Source: an uncultured bacterium (GTDB lineage: Bacteria > Patescibacteriota > Gracilibacteria > Absconditabacterales > Absconditicoccaceae). Taken from it: a stretch of 19,298 bases of DNA. Both the position numbers and the translations under genes were made by a program. The stretch lies in assembly GCA_937906635.1 (NCBI GenBank), contig CALCYP010000065.1:1-19298 (forward strand). Direction: 5' to 3'. The notes beneath the pieces are model-generated. The model was not told where the DNA came from. It did no database searches and saw only the letters and a program-made list of their open reading frames with translations. Below are positions 1 through 11,481 of the stretch, piece by piece (position 1 is the first letter of the stretch; each line of letters begins with the position of its first letter).

Positions 1-98
1 TGTATGGTTTTGATTGAGATACTATGGAAAAAGTAAAATCTAAAAAAGATACTCGAATTTGAGTGATGAAAGGGATATGTAGAAAACTAATTAATTAA
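1..98 (+). CDS. 3' end of an unidentified protein gene (5' cut by window edge)
   Basis: An open frame entering from the left edge (first full codon at position 3) ends at TAA 96-98. With UGA as Gly it reads YGFDGDTMEKVKSKK followed by DTRIGVMKGICRKLIN, a hydrophilic basic C-terminus, with two in-frame UGA codons. It converges on the Res gene, whose stop lies 10 bp away, and both stops sit in one hairpin. Thirty-one codons are too few to name a family, and I do not recognise it. A chance open frame is possible, but its position, orientation and clean stop in the hairpin favour a real gene end. Confidence 0.4.
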
Positions 99-114
99 AA
101 GTGAACTTTTAATT
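93..114. terminator. shared hairpin between convergent genes
   Basis: A perfect 10-bp inverted repeat, AATTAAAAGT / ACTTTTAATT, with a 2-nt centre (in practice a tetraloop). It overlaps the TAA of the rightward gene (96-98) and the stop of the leftward Res gene (109-111). A short T run follows on the + strand (113-116). The stem is almost all A-T, so it is a weak terminator. Its placement over both stops suggests it serves both directions. Confidence 0.45.
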
Positions 115-3100
115 TTGAAACTGCATTACTCATAATACTTTTAATCATGTATATTTCTGATCTCAATTTTCGGATTCTGGAATTCAAAATACATTTTTGA
201 TTTTTTGATCAACATCCAAAGATGTTATCTCTCTCAATCTTTCTGATTTTCTTTCCCAATTTTTATCAATTCAATCTCATTTTGGTTCTAGGTAAACTAC
301 AGTGATATCATTTTCATCAGTTTTACTGATGAATCGTACTAAAAAATCAGGAAAGAAATTTGAAAATTCTCAATTAACATCTTCATATTTTAACTTTATT
401 CATTGCTTTCATACTAAATTTCTTAAATAGAATATATCATATTTTTCAGAAAGTTCCTTATTATTTTGAATTCTTTTCAACATATTCTCAATCTTATCTT
501 CTTCATTACAATTTATGTTTAAATCATTTGGTAAAAATTTAGGAGTTTTTACATGTATATCAAAATTTTTTATATCATGTAGAGAGTTATCGTTGTCTGG
601 TGAAATATAGTATAACCTATCGTAAATATGTAAATCATCATTTTTTTGGTGAAACAATTCAGAGATTGCCCTTCTTTGTCATCAATCTAAATCTTCATAG
701 TTCTCCTCAATTGAAAATTTTGAAGAATCTCTAAAGAATAATGCGATTAGTGATTTTCAATTATCATCATTTTTATCTATAGGAAATTCCAATCTTATTT
801 CACTGATTAAATTCGTTAGTTTAAGGAATGATTGTTCGGTAGTAATTCATTTAACTTTATAGTTTTTGATTCTGTTTCATATTGCAACGAACTCTTGTTG
901 TAGGTTCTCTATAAAATAATTTATAATCTTATTCTGTTTTGTAATTTCGAATAATTGTTCTTTTGAATCGGGATTCTTTAATAATTTATCTGTTTTTATT
1001 GTTATTGTCTCTACAAAATTAGCTACATTTTCGATATCTTCTGTGCTTAACTTATATAATTTTTGTTCAGATAATAACTTGTTAACAAGTTTATGTGTAT
1101 TGTCTTTTCAAAATATTTCTCAATATGTTTTATCGAATACATCAGGAGTATATGATGTTTTGGTATCTGTTATCATACCTTTTTCCATTGACTTTTTTGT
1201 AAATTCAGATAGGTCTTCGTACTGAGATCTTAATTCTCACATTCTTTTTTTGATTCATCTTTCGTTATCTAGATATACAAAATATAATTTTCACTTTTGT
1301 ATTTCTATTTCCAATTTCTCTACTTGAATATTAATTTCTTCTCATTCATTTAAAATATCATCTAAATGCTTGAATTTTTTCTCAAATAGTTTTCCAATTT
1401 GATTATCATCTGTTACTTCAATATCATTCTTTAATAGAAATGTTTTGAAACTATCGGAATATTCTCTTTTCTTAATAACAGAAACTCTATATCCATTACC
1501 AGCTAAATCTTCAATAAATTTATTAAATTGATCAATATCATATCAATACATGCGAACTTGTTCTAATGGTTCCAAATTTCTATCTCTAAAAGCTTTAGTT
1601 GAATAGTTCAAATGTCTATATCAATCTCATTTTATTCAATACAATCTCAGTCATCTTCACAAAATTTGAGTTGCTAGTACTGTAGATGATGACCCCATTT
1701 TAAATAGTAAAATAGTTGATGGCCTTTTACTGTCCCATCATTCAATAAACTTTCTTGATCAAAATAGGAATAAGATATCTCAGTTTTTATCTACATTATT
1801 AAATTGTTTTTGTGATGCTATTCCGAAGTCTTGGTATGAAAATCATTCTACAATTGTTTTTAATTTTTCTGCAATAGCTGCATTCTTTCAAGTATTAATT
1901 AGCATTATATTTTTTCATAACCATAATTTTATTTCATCATTTTGTTTATCATATCGAATTTGTAATCATAAACAATCTCATTTTTTATATTCTAATCATG
2001 TTAGCAAGTTATAGAATTCTTCAAGTTGTATTTGTTGTTGTTCAATTTGCGCTCTATATTCTTCTAAATGAGAAAAAATATAAGAAAAATGCTCTAATAT
2101 TTTAACTAGAGTTGTTTCACTTCATTCTCATTCTTTTCAGCTGTCATCAAGTTTCCATGATAATCAGAGAAATAATGGTTTATACATTCTTAATCATTTT
2201 TGTAATCAATGTTGACATTCAAGATAACTTTCTTTTTCTATCCATAATGCATTTATTCACTCAGATCTTCTTTTTAATGTCCTATATCATTTTAATTGTA
2301 ATGCATAACCCACTAATGAATTACAAATTAAGTCTTTTTTATCTTCAGCTTCTGTGTCTGTCGTTTTTTTTACTTGACTTACAATGTAATCTTTCCCAAA
2401 TCAATCTGAATTAAAATCAAATAAATTGTATTTATAAATAGAAGAAAAGTGATAATAATCAAATATATTTTCATTTAGATTTACTTCTTTTTCATTTTTA
2501 AATGCTTCTTGAAATGTCGCAGAGAACTCAAAAAGCATGGTGTTGTCTTTATCAATATATTTATTCTTTAATCATTCCATTGCTCAAGTATCATTACTTG
2601 CTCATTTATGAGCTTCGTCCATCAAAAATATTGAGTTATTACTTAGCTCAGCACCCTCAAATCATTTAAGTGTTGATAGTTTTCACGAAAATGAATGGTC
2701 TCAGAAAAATGGAATGTGGTCAAAATCAACGACAGTACCTTTATCATTTATCGATCAATAGTGATTCTCAGCAAAAAGAGATAAAAACATTTTATGTTGC
2801 TTTCTTAATTCATCTGTAGGTACGACTATATATAATGTTTTTGTATCGGTCGCAAACAACTTACAATACATGTAAACTATAGCGTACATCAATAATGTTT
2901 TTCCACATCATGTAGCCATCCAATATCCTAATCTGTTGAATCAAAAATCCATATCAGGATTTAACATTGCAGATCATTTATTTTCTAGTATTTCATTATC
3001 TAAATAGAACAAGTAACGGCTTTTAAATTCATCATTATGTTGTAATGAAAAGAATATATAGGAGAAAAACAAACAACTGTATTGATACCATCTAAAACTA

Positions 3101-3381
3101 TCAAATTCATCTGGCATAATTCCTCTATAATAATTTTCAATGTGTTCTATAGTTTCAATAAATGGTTTTGTATCTATAAATCTATAGTCTTCACTTATAT
3201 ATAAATCGATATTTTCTTTAAAAAAATTTATAGCATCTAAAGATTGATTTAAGTCATTGTTACTTAATCCTTTTAAATAATTTCAACGGAATTCTTCAAT
3301 CTTATCATATTCTAACACATATCTTAGCATGTAAGTATACAATATACTATCTCAAAAATATTTCTGAATAATTTTAGCCAT
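109..3381 (-). CDS. Type III-like restriction subunit Res: DEAH helicase with C-terminal nuclease motif
   Basis: 1090 aa, ATG 3381 to TAA 109, with dozens of in-frame UGA (Gly) codons and far fewer GGN. It is the DNA-translocating, cleaving partner of the upstream methyltransferase. Seen in order: Walker A GYWMATGCGKT near residue 157, DEAH box FLMDEAHKG near 255, motif III FEFSATF near 287, motif VI QILGRGLRLYG near 577. Near residue 1010 there is FPDFLV, followed about 20 residues later by YLEPKGDG. This PD-x(n)-ExK spacing is typical of the nuclease domain of type III Res proteins. The start lies 24 bp after the methyltransferase stop, so the two are co-transcribed. No Shine-Dalgarno is visible (CCTTATTAATG). 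The helicase assignment is firm. The nuclease rests on the short motif. Only a search could tell whether it cuts like EcoP1I or works differently with the SNF2 partner. Confidence 0.88.
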
Positions 3382-3405
3382 TAATAAGGTTTTTATATAG
3401 ATAAA

Positions 3406-6069
3406 TTATTTAATAATTTCGTCATCCAAATTATAAATTCTATGTTTTAAATCATTTAATGGATATAATATTTCTTTTATATCATTTTCTGAATCTATAG
3501 TTTTATTGCTTAGCTCAGATATATCTCATTCAATTTTATCTAGATAACCTCAATCGTTAAACCAATCCTCATATTGATTGAGCTTTGTATATTCTACAAT
3601 TCATTGAGTTCCGTCATTATCTATTGCTTTTCAGTCTTTCCAATTCTGAGAGTATTGTACTTTTTTAGTTCTAACTAAAGTTATATCATCAAAGTATTTT
3701 CACAACTCTACTTCTATAAATTTTCTATTTCATCAATCTTCTTTATTTAGGTTCATAACAGTATGTCATGTAGTTCATGATCAAGCAAAGAAATCTAAAA
3801 TATAGGAATTTTTATTTATAGGCGAAAGTACATATTTTATTAAATTGATTGGTTTTGGATTAGAAAATTCTCAAGTTCATCAAAACATATCTTTAAATAT
3901 TTTGGTACCATCTCAACTGCTTACTTTAATTATACTTTCGAGTGGTTCCTTTTTTTGTATAGTTAAATAAATTTTTCAATTTTTTTCCGTAAGCTTACTT
4001 TTATCAACAAATTCTCTCTTATGGATTTCATATCTTCAAATATTATTTTTCTTTATATAAAAATTTTCTTTATTATTATTGAATTTATCTAAAGATACTC
4101 ATCGACATTTTATTTTTCATTTTGATTTTACTGGACGAATTATAATGTATCAAATTTGAAGTTTTTCTTTATCATCAAGATATATATCTTCAAAATTATT
4201 ACTAAATGTTGCTTTTTTATGATCATAATCATCTATTCAAATAAAGTCTCAAGTTTTTGGGTTATAGTATATGGAATATCATAATTCAGGACGAATATTT
4301 AAATATAACATTCAAAATGCTGAAATTTCTCATTTATCTACAAAGTACTTTCAATTTTCCTCAACAACTTCAGTTTCTTTATTTTTTTCAATTGTCAATA
4401 ATACCTGATTTGAATTTTTATATGCGATAATAAATTCATGATTCTTTGATAAATTGTCTGATTCTTTATCAGAATTTCATTTTAACCGAATAATTTCTCA
4501 AGCTCATTTTTCTCATCATAACTTATTTTCTGGTCAAAATATGCTATTGCAAATTTGAGTTAAATTAACCTGTTCTTTGTCATCAATTGATATAAACATT
4601 GTTCAATTGTCTTTTAATATAGATTGTGATTCCAACAATCTTTCCATCATCATTGTATTCCATGACGAATCATTGTATCAATCTTTATATACGAAGCCAT
4701 CATTTCATGTATTATATGGAGGATCAATATAGATACTGTCGATACTATTTTCAAAATCTTTTTTTATAAAATTTAATGCTTGAAAATTATCCGAATTATA
4801 AAGCCTTCAAATGATACTATCTTCTTTAACTAAATTAATTAAATTTTCTCTTTGTTCTCATTCAAAATTCTTTGTATCTACAACCAATGAATCATCATCA
4901 ACTGATGGATTATCAGACATTCATAAATCTTTCCATTCCTGAATTTGTTTTTCATTATTGAATATGTATTTTAATATTTCTTCTCTTCTTGGATTAAGAG
5001 ATTCTAGTTTCTTGATTTTTCATAAACTTATACAATAGTTTTGTTCCACAATTTTTCTCTTTTTATTCCAAATTTTAGCTTTAAATTCCTCAAGATCTGC
5101 TATAATATTTATATAATTTTTAATCCATAAATATGCTTCTTGATATACATTTCATTTAAATTCTGGATTAGATTCTTTCATAAGTTGTCAGATTTTAAAT
5201 TCAACTACATCTGGATCATCACTATATTTAACTTTAATCTCTTCTATTTTATTTTGTATATCGAGAATTCATGTTTTTGATTGAATATCATTTTTTAGCA
5301 TCTGGAAGAAATACCATTCCAGTTCTTCAGTAAGAAAATCTTTTAATCTTTTGTGGATGAAATAATCTCTTCATCGTTTTTTCATAAAATCTTCAACCGA
5401 TTTTTTTAGCAGAGGATTTGAATTTTTATAGTCAATTCATTTTTCGTTTAATACTTCAGAAATTTTATTTTGAAATATAGATGAGCTTGCTGCTGTTTTT
5501 GTTTCATCAGCATTTATAAAATATAAATTATATCAAATAATATTCTCATCTTCATCATATATATCATCGATTCTAATATCAAAATTGTATTTTATATCTC
5601 CAGTATCTGTTTCAATTGACTCTGTTTTTTTGTACATTTTGATTTGTACTTCTTTATTTTCTAGTAATCATCAAATATTTACATTCATATTATCAACCAC
5701 ATCAGAAGTTTTTACATAATAACAATCTTTTGTTGCCCATCGAAATTCTGTATCTTTTCATGAGTAAGGTATCCTATATTCATAACTACTAAATTTGTTT
5801 TTTAAATATCAAAAATCTCAATTATTGTAATAAAGTGAAAAAAAATCAGTAAATAGTCAGATGATTTTTTTTGCATCTTGATTTGAATAATCTCAAAGAG
5901 ATTCCATAAATTGATCAATAAAATATTTTACAAGTGGCTTGTACAGTTTGTTTAATCTGTATTGTCCGAAGTCATAGCTGATTCCATCTGTTTTGTTTTG
6001 AATATTAAATCAAAATAAATCATCAATTTTTTCGATGAGATTTGACTTTAATTCGTTTAAGTTTGCCAT
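3406..6069 (-). CDS. Type III-like Mod: beta-class adenine-N6 DNA methyltransferase
   Basis: 887 aa, ATG 6069 to TAA 3406. It transfers methyl groups from SAM to adenine in the recognition site. The catalytic motif IV, IYIDPPYNTGNDGFVYKD, lies near residue 447, and the SAM-binding motif ILDFFAGSGTTGH near 760. That order (DPPY before FxGxG) defines the beta class of type III Mod enzymes. NPKPINLIKYVLS just before motif I is also characteristic. Glycines in both motifs are UGA. About 440 residues precede the catalytic core, far more than in classical Mod. They include DYFIHKRLKDFL, which I associate with the large methyltransferases found beside SNF2 helicases. Target recognition probably lies between the two motifs. 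It sits in the operon, 22 bp after the helicase stop and 24 bp before res. No Shine-Dalgarno is seen. Confidence 0.92.
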
Positions 6070-6091
6070 AATAATTGATTATTATTTAAAA

Positions 6092-8920
6092 TTATGATAT
6101 GGTTCGTCTAATTGTAAATAAATTTTGGATCTCTTTTCCTGCTTGCATTCTGTCTTCTATATCATGTAGTAATTCTCGTTTCCTATCTTCAATCTCTTTT
6201 GATTGCTTAAAATAATCTTCTAACATTTTCCTATGTTTTTCTTCTAGTTTTAATGATTCGTTTCTTAGTTGAATTTTTATTGCATTATCTGTAGATCTCA
6301 GTGATTCCCTTCTCTTTTCTTCCATCTCTTTTTTAATATCATCAATAGCATTCATGAGATTTTTCTTTTGATCTTCTTCTCGAGCATCTAATTTCATTAT
6401 TTCATCTTGAAAGGATTCACTATTACGATCTATCGAATCGTTATATGTTGAAGTTATCAACTTATCTGATTCAGATTTTAACTTATTTATTATATCATTA
6501 CTTGGAGTAACTTCTCATAAATATTTTCAAGGCATATGAAATATTGTCTGAGCCAGTTCATGGTGTAATATCTTTCATTCTTCATCAATAGCAGAGACCA
6601 ATAAATATTCTTCCTTTTCAAAACTTGTTATAGTTAGTTTATCAACTTTTAACCATCATGTCTTTCATATATAATCTCTAAATCATGTTACTCTAGGATT
6701 TGTATCATTATAATTAAATTCAATATCTCATACTTTATTTGTGTCTAGTTCGTTTGCTTTTTTAATAATTTCTTGTCAAAGATTACTTTCTAATCTATAG
6801 AAATATGCATTATCAATATCTGATTTTTTTAGTGTATATTTTCATTTATTTATAGGAGCCACAAACGGTACATTTTTTAAAACAAAACTTAACGAATTAT
6901 TATCAAATTCAGCGTTATCTTTTAATATAAATTTTGTTAAATATCGGAAATATCTCTGAAAAATATCTAATTGATTTAATCAAGATTGTTCTATATCTTT
7001 TAATCTCTTTAATACTTCCTCATCAAAATTTTCTATTACTTGCCTTTTTGCATTTGATTTTTTTGATTCTATAATTTCTTTATATTCTTCTTCTATCTTT
7101 TTAAACTCTTTGTCTATTTCTTCATTTGATCTACAGTTTTGGTATACAGCAAGGATCCTTTGTTCGAAATTAGATCAATCATCTAGTGCTCATAATATTT
7201 CATCACTAGCTCAAAATACTCAATCAAACAAATTAAATTTTTCAGATAGTAATTCATAAACTCTTTTATCTGCATAATTTTTAGTATTCAAAAAATTTAC
7301 AACCAAAACATCCGATTTTTGTCAATATCTATGACATCTTCAAATTCTTTGTTCGATTCTCTGAGGATTCCAAGGTAAATCATAATTTATTAATAAACTA
7401 CAAAATTGTAAATTTACTCATTCTGATGCACTCTCTGTAGCAATCATTATTTCAGCATCGTTTTTGAAATACTCTACTAAAGCGGCTCTTGTGTCTGAAT
7501 CTTTAGATCAACTTATTTTTCAAGTTCATTCATATTTTTTAAGCCGATTCTTATAAATTTCTTTACTTTGTTTATCATTGTTTGATCCATTGAATAGTAC
7601 AATTTTTCATTCATATCAATTTGATTCCAAGAAATCTTTCAAATAATTTTGAGTTCTCCTTGATTCTGTGAAAATCAAAGCTTTTCTATTTCATCATAAT
7701 TCTTGTAGCTTTTTAAATGATGATGATAACGCAGTTAGTAATGCTGAAGCTTTTGTATCTATATGTATACTATTAGCTAAATTGCGAAATGATTCTAATT
7801 CTAATATTTCGCTTTCTAATTTTTGAACTTGTGCAGATAGTTCATCTTGCTCATCTTTGTCATCAATATTTTCATCGTATTCATCTAAGATATCTTCTTC
7901 ATCTGTGAATTCTGAAAAGTCTTTTTTATCTTTTAATCTTGTAATCATAGTTGTGAGTGTTCAAGCAATAGCACTTGATGATGAAGCTAATAGCTTTCTT
8001 AGGACAAGTGTAATCAGATGTTTTGTTTTTGAATTGATTGAGATTAAGTCTTCTCTTTGTAAAAAATCACTAACTTTATTATATAATTCCATTTCAACAT
8101 CTGTAGGATCAAAATTTTGGGTTATTGAAATTCTATTAGTGAATTTTATGTATTCTCTCACTTGTTTCCTCAAAGTCCTATTTACAAGTGGAGTTAATCT
8201 TTTTTTTAATTCTTCAAAAGCAAATCTATCTGGTTTTGAAAATTGTGCTCTAAAACTTTCTACATTTCAGAAAGCATATTCATCAATATAAGTCGTTAAT
8301 CAATACAATTCCATTAAAGAGTTCTGCATAGGGGTTGCAGTTAATAATATTTTTTTATAATCTTTGATGACTGAATGTAATTTTCATGCTCTTGTAGAAT
8401 TATTTTTATCTCTGTATACATTTCTTAATTTATGAGCTTCGTCCAAGACAACAACATTTCGTGGTACTTTTACCAAATAGACTGAATTTTTGCTAGCAAA
8501 CTCATATGAACAAATGATTATAGCATTTTGATCGAAAGGATTTTTAATTCATTTCTTTTTAAATTCTTTCCAAGTTTTTCAATCTAATATTTTACTATCC
8601 AAGAAAAATTTTTCTTCTAATTCAGCTTTCCATTGTTTTCTTAAAGAGGCTGGTACGATTAATAAAATATGTCTTTTATATTCTGACCACAACTGACAAA
8701 TAACTAATCATGCTTCAATAGTCTTTCATAATCATACTTCATCAGCTAATATTACTCATTTGTTTAATGGGTTTTTAAAGAAAAATAATGCTCATTGTAC
8801 CTGATGCGGGTTTAAGTCTATGGTTGCATTTAATAATGTTTTTCATAACCTTTCTGTTCCTATATTTGGATTTTGAAGAGTTAGAAAGTTTGAATAAAAC
8901 TTAGCATGATATTTGGTCAT
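6092..8920 (-). CDS. SNF2-family helicase/translocase of the defence operon
   Basis: 942 aa, ATG 8920 to TAA 6092; first gene of the operon. An ATP-driven double-strand DNA translocase of the RapA/HepA-like branch. Walker A ADEVGLGKTIEAGL lies near residue 62 (three glycines are UGA), VVVLDEAHKLRN near 160, and LLTATPMQNSLMELYG near 197. An acidic insert follows near 330-350 (ILDEYDENIDDKDEQDEL). Helicase C motifs are SEGVNLQF, YDLPWNPQRIEQRIGR and CHRYGQ near 527. The last 120 residues are Glu/Lys-rich and heptad-like, so probably a coiled coil. SNF2 proteins of this kind occur with adenine methyltransferases in DISARM (DrmD) and in three-gene SNF2-Mod-Res loci. No DrmA, DrmB or DrmC is visible here. 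The start codon lies 15 nt after the T run of an intrinsic terminator, so expression must pass that signal. No Shine-Dalgarno is seen. Confidence 0.92.
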
Positions 8921-8935
8921 ATTTTTTCTGAATTT

Positions 8936-8962
8936 AAAAAAGCACCCTAATCGCTGGGGTGC
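8936..8962 (-). terminator. intrinsic terminator just upstream of the SNF2 gene
   Basis: GCACCC / GGGTGC stem (8962-8957 with 8947-8942), 9-nt loop, then six T's (8941-8936). It ends 15 nt before the ATG of the first operon gene. The 3' arm can alternatively pair with 9030-9021 in the upstream leader. Confidence 0.8.
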
Positions 8963-9101
8963 CCATAATCATCTAAAAAGTTGGATTGCCAAGATTTCAA
9001 AGAGATTAAACCAGACTAACTAAGGTGCTTAGTTTTCTCTTTAAAATCTCAAAAAAAGTGAATCCAACAATTTTAGTTGTTCCTTTTTAGATAATATGGG
9101 C
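8936..9101 (-). ncRNA. structured leader/small RNA ending in an intrinsic terminator, candidate attenuator
   Basis: Read on the minus strand, the 5' end GCCCATA..ATCTAAAAAG (9101-9083) pairs with CTTTTTAGAT..TATGGGC (8980-8961). Inside this, TTGGATT/AATCCAA (9067-9061 with 8987-8981) and a 14-bp stem with one mismatch (9049-9036 with 9005-8992) continue the rod. The apex holds AACTAAG-CAC-CTTAGTT. A terminator (8962-8936) follows, and the downstream ATG is at 8920. The apical AAGCACCTTA (9030-9021) is complementary, with one G-U, to the terminator 3' arm plus U's, TAGGGTGCTT (8949-8940). That is the geometry of an antiterminator. A promoter-like pair ends 7 nt upstream. The length and rod shape also recall 6S RNA, but I do not see a clear 6S central bubble. 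Pairing was done by eye, without energies. Confidence 0.6.
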
Positions 9102-9108
9102 AATTAAA

Positions 9109-9136
9109 AAAGTATTGATTTATTGCTTTTTTTCAA
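9109..9136 (-). promoter_or_regulatory. putative sigma70-type promoter of the leader RNA / defence operon
   Basis: Minus strand TTGAAA (9136-9131), 16-nt spacer, TACTTT (9114-9109). Initiation 7 nt further would fall at the G of the structured RNA's first paired base (9101). The -10 is imperfect, and AT-rich DNA gives many chance matches. The agreement with the RNA 5' end is the main support. Confidence 0.4.
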
Positions 9137-9226
9137 GAAATAATAATTTTTTTACTATTTTGAGCGTTCATTAAATAATGATAGCTTTTATCGTACAACA
9201 CTCTTATACAAAAAAAATTTGTTTAC

Positions 9227-9256
9227 AAAAAAAGAACCCATAATTAATATGGATCC
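9227..9256 (-). terminator. intrinsic terminator of the vWA gene
   Basis: Minus strand GGATCCATA / TATGGGTTC (9 bp with two G-U pairs), 5-nt loop, followed by seven T's (9233-9227). It begins 22 bp after the vWA stop, so the vWA gene and the defence operon are separate transcription units. T's on the + side (9257-9262) make it potentially bidirectional. Confidence 0.75.
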
Positions 9257-9277
9257 TTTTTTAATATACTCCAATAA

Positions 9278-11251
9278 TTATCAAATCAACTCTTTTACAA
9301 CTCCAATTTTATCATCATTAATTGTATATTCTTTATCTCATTCTAATTTTTTCAAAATTCTTTTAGCTTCTGAAATATCTTCAGTATTAAGATATTCAGA
9401 ATCTCTTAATCTCTCAGCGACAATATATATAACGTAAGCCATATCAATATCAGCATCATTTTCAACTAAAACATCTTTGTATAATACAGATGTTGTCTCT
9501 TCTGCAGACTCTTCTTCTCATAGATTTTTGTATCTGATATGCAATGTACAAAGATCATCTGAATCTAATACCTCAGACTTTTGATATTTTAAATCAGAAT
9601 CAACAGATTTATTATCACTCATCTCTACTTCATATAAAGCCATACAATAATTTCAGCAGCCAAAAGGTTCTGCAATTACCGTGTCATCTCTGAATTCATT
9701 ATGACTTAATGTCCTGTTTTCATATCAAATTAATCTATAACTTTTTATGAATTTAGGATTGAATTCAATTTGAGCTTTAACATCTGTCGCTATAGTAAAC
9801 ATTAACTTATTGTATTTATTGTAAATATTTTCCTCTACATCTCATAAATTATTAACGACACAATAATTTCAGTTTCAATTCTTTGCTAATGTTTCCATAA
9901 GCTCATCATTAGTATTATATGTTCATGTTCAGACAACTGATAAATAAGCTCATGTCTCTTTCTTTTCTAAAATAAGCTTCTTTACTTTATCAATACTACA
10001 ATCTCAGAAATTAAAATCTCAATCAGTCATAATTACCACTCTATTAACTCAGTCTTCAATCTTATTATTTGCTATCAAATCATAAGCTTGATTTAATGCT
10101 CAAGATCAATTAGTACATCAATATATGTTAATAGATAATACTTTTTCAATTAAATCATCTACTATATCTTTTTTAAACGTAACATCATCAATTATAATTT
10201 CATCATTTGAAGAATAAGTAATTAAACTAAACTTATCCCCATCATTTAATTTTGAAATTAATGTCATAATAGTTCCTTGCATCTGTACTTCCCTTCTACC
10301 CATACTTCATGAAACATCCAATAACGCAACAATGTTTTGCCTTGATGGTAAAACTTTTTCTCATTGAATTCAGACCAACATCATTTTATTATCACTATTT
10401 GGTTTGTCTCACAACTTTACAGTAACTCAAAACTTTTTATTTTTTTCTGGTTCATTCAAATCGTAATTAAAATAGTTTAATAATTCTTCTGCTCTTACCA
10501 TTGATATATCCACACTATATCATTGACGGATATTTTCTCTTATGATATTCATAGATGCAGTATTACAGTTTGTCCTAATTGTCGAAGTTGGATTACTTAA
10601 TACTTTCATAAATCATTTTTCATCAATCTGTTGATATTTATCATATCTCGTTTTTTCTAAAATATTATCTACTTTCCTATCATTATTTAATGCTTTTGAG
10701 AAATATCACTGTATTTGGACCATTTCACTATTTGAGAACGCTATTTCATCACCATTTTCAATATCATCACCTTCATCCTCATATTCATCATCTACAACTA
10801 CTTTATCACAGCATGCTTTACATTCCACACTACGACAATCACCACCAAATGATATATATGACTTAGAATATTGACTTCAGGAAATACGAGTATTTGGTCT
10901 AATATCGTCAACACTCACTGCAGGACATTCACTTGCAAACTTTTTAATTAGTTCACTTTTAGTGATTCAATCATTTTTACTTCATAGTGACAATTTAAAT
11001 TTATACAATCACCAAAAATTATGAGAAACTTCTTCATCTTCTCAATACTCAATAAACTCTATAAAATCAGCTACACTTTTACAGAAACTTATTCACTTAA
11101 GCTTTAATGAGCTCTGATTATAAACATTGATTGCACTCTCAAGCTCAGAATCATTGTAATGAAACTCTCAAAGTACAATACTTTGCTCTTTTGAGAATCC
11201 CAATTTCTCATAAAACTTAACCATCTGTAACGAATCATTGTGTAATTTCAT
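9278..11251 (-). CDS. YfbK-family von Willebrand factor A domain protein
   Basis: 657 aa, ATG 11251 to TAA 9278, preceded by a UGA Gly codon. Residues about 215-285 match the N-terminal vWF_A segment of YfbK-like proteins (STIRTNCNTASMNIIREN, then MVRAEELLNYFNYDL). The vWA domain follows with an intact metal-binding MIDAS motif, LLDVSGSMGRR, near residue 315, NGSGALNQAYDL, and VVIMTDGDFNFGD. The C-terminal YfbK region shows VKAQIEFNP, YRLIGYENR and MALYEVEM. UGA falls on many of these conserved glycines. The first 210 residues are unlike the usual signal peptide or lipoprotein leader. They carry a Cys cluster CRSVECKACC near residue 145 and an acidic run (DDEYEDEGDDIENGDE). No signal peptide is seen, so it is probably cytoplasmic. 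Its function is unknown beyond metal-dependent protein binding. It lies next to the defence operon but has its own terminator. A frame extension to TTG 11410 has no support. Confidence 0.85.
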
Positions 11252-11481
11252 GATTATTTTTTTTAAGAATAAAAAACATTTTTCAAAAATGCCACATGGG
11301 TTAAAATTAACATATAAAGAAATACATAAAATCGATACTTGACAACAATATAAGAAATTCATTTTTAATTTCAAGAGGAGAACATTTTTCGTGAGAAATC
11401 CATTATACAAACAGAGTATTTTTACTTAATAATAATTTTATTCAAACTCCATTTTTAAATAAAAATAATTTTATATCTCTA

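Noticed and set aside
2112..2414. 100-codon + strand frame resembling a membrane protein
   Set aside because: Antisense to the Res helicase between motif III and motif VI. Its hydrophobicity comes from the complement of A-rich codons.
7857..8291. 144-codon open frame on the + strand
   Set aside because: It lies antisense to the SNF2 gene, whose motifs run through the region. Its low-complexity Ser/Leu/Phe content is typical of antisense reading.
8936..9101. T-box, tmRNA or tRNA-like identity for the leader RNA
   Set aside because: No T-box antiterminator bulge, no tRNA-like acceptor pair and no CCA end could be found. 6S is left open as a weak alternative.
9219..9437. 72-codon + strand frame
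   Set aside because: Antisense to the C-terminal part of the vWA gene and running through its terminator.
11300..11370. TTGACA with a TTTTTA 17 nt downstream on the + strand
   Set aside because: No + strand gene follows, and such matches are common in AT-rich DNA.
11168..11410. Longer N-terminus for the vWA protein from TTG 11410
   Set aside because: The extra 53 residues are low-complexity, with no initiation signal. ATG 11251 starts a clearly hydrophilic domain.
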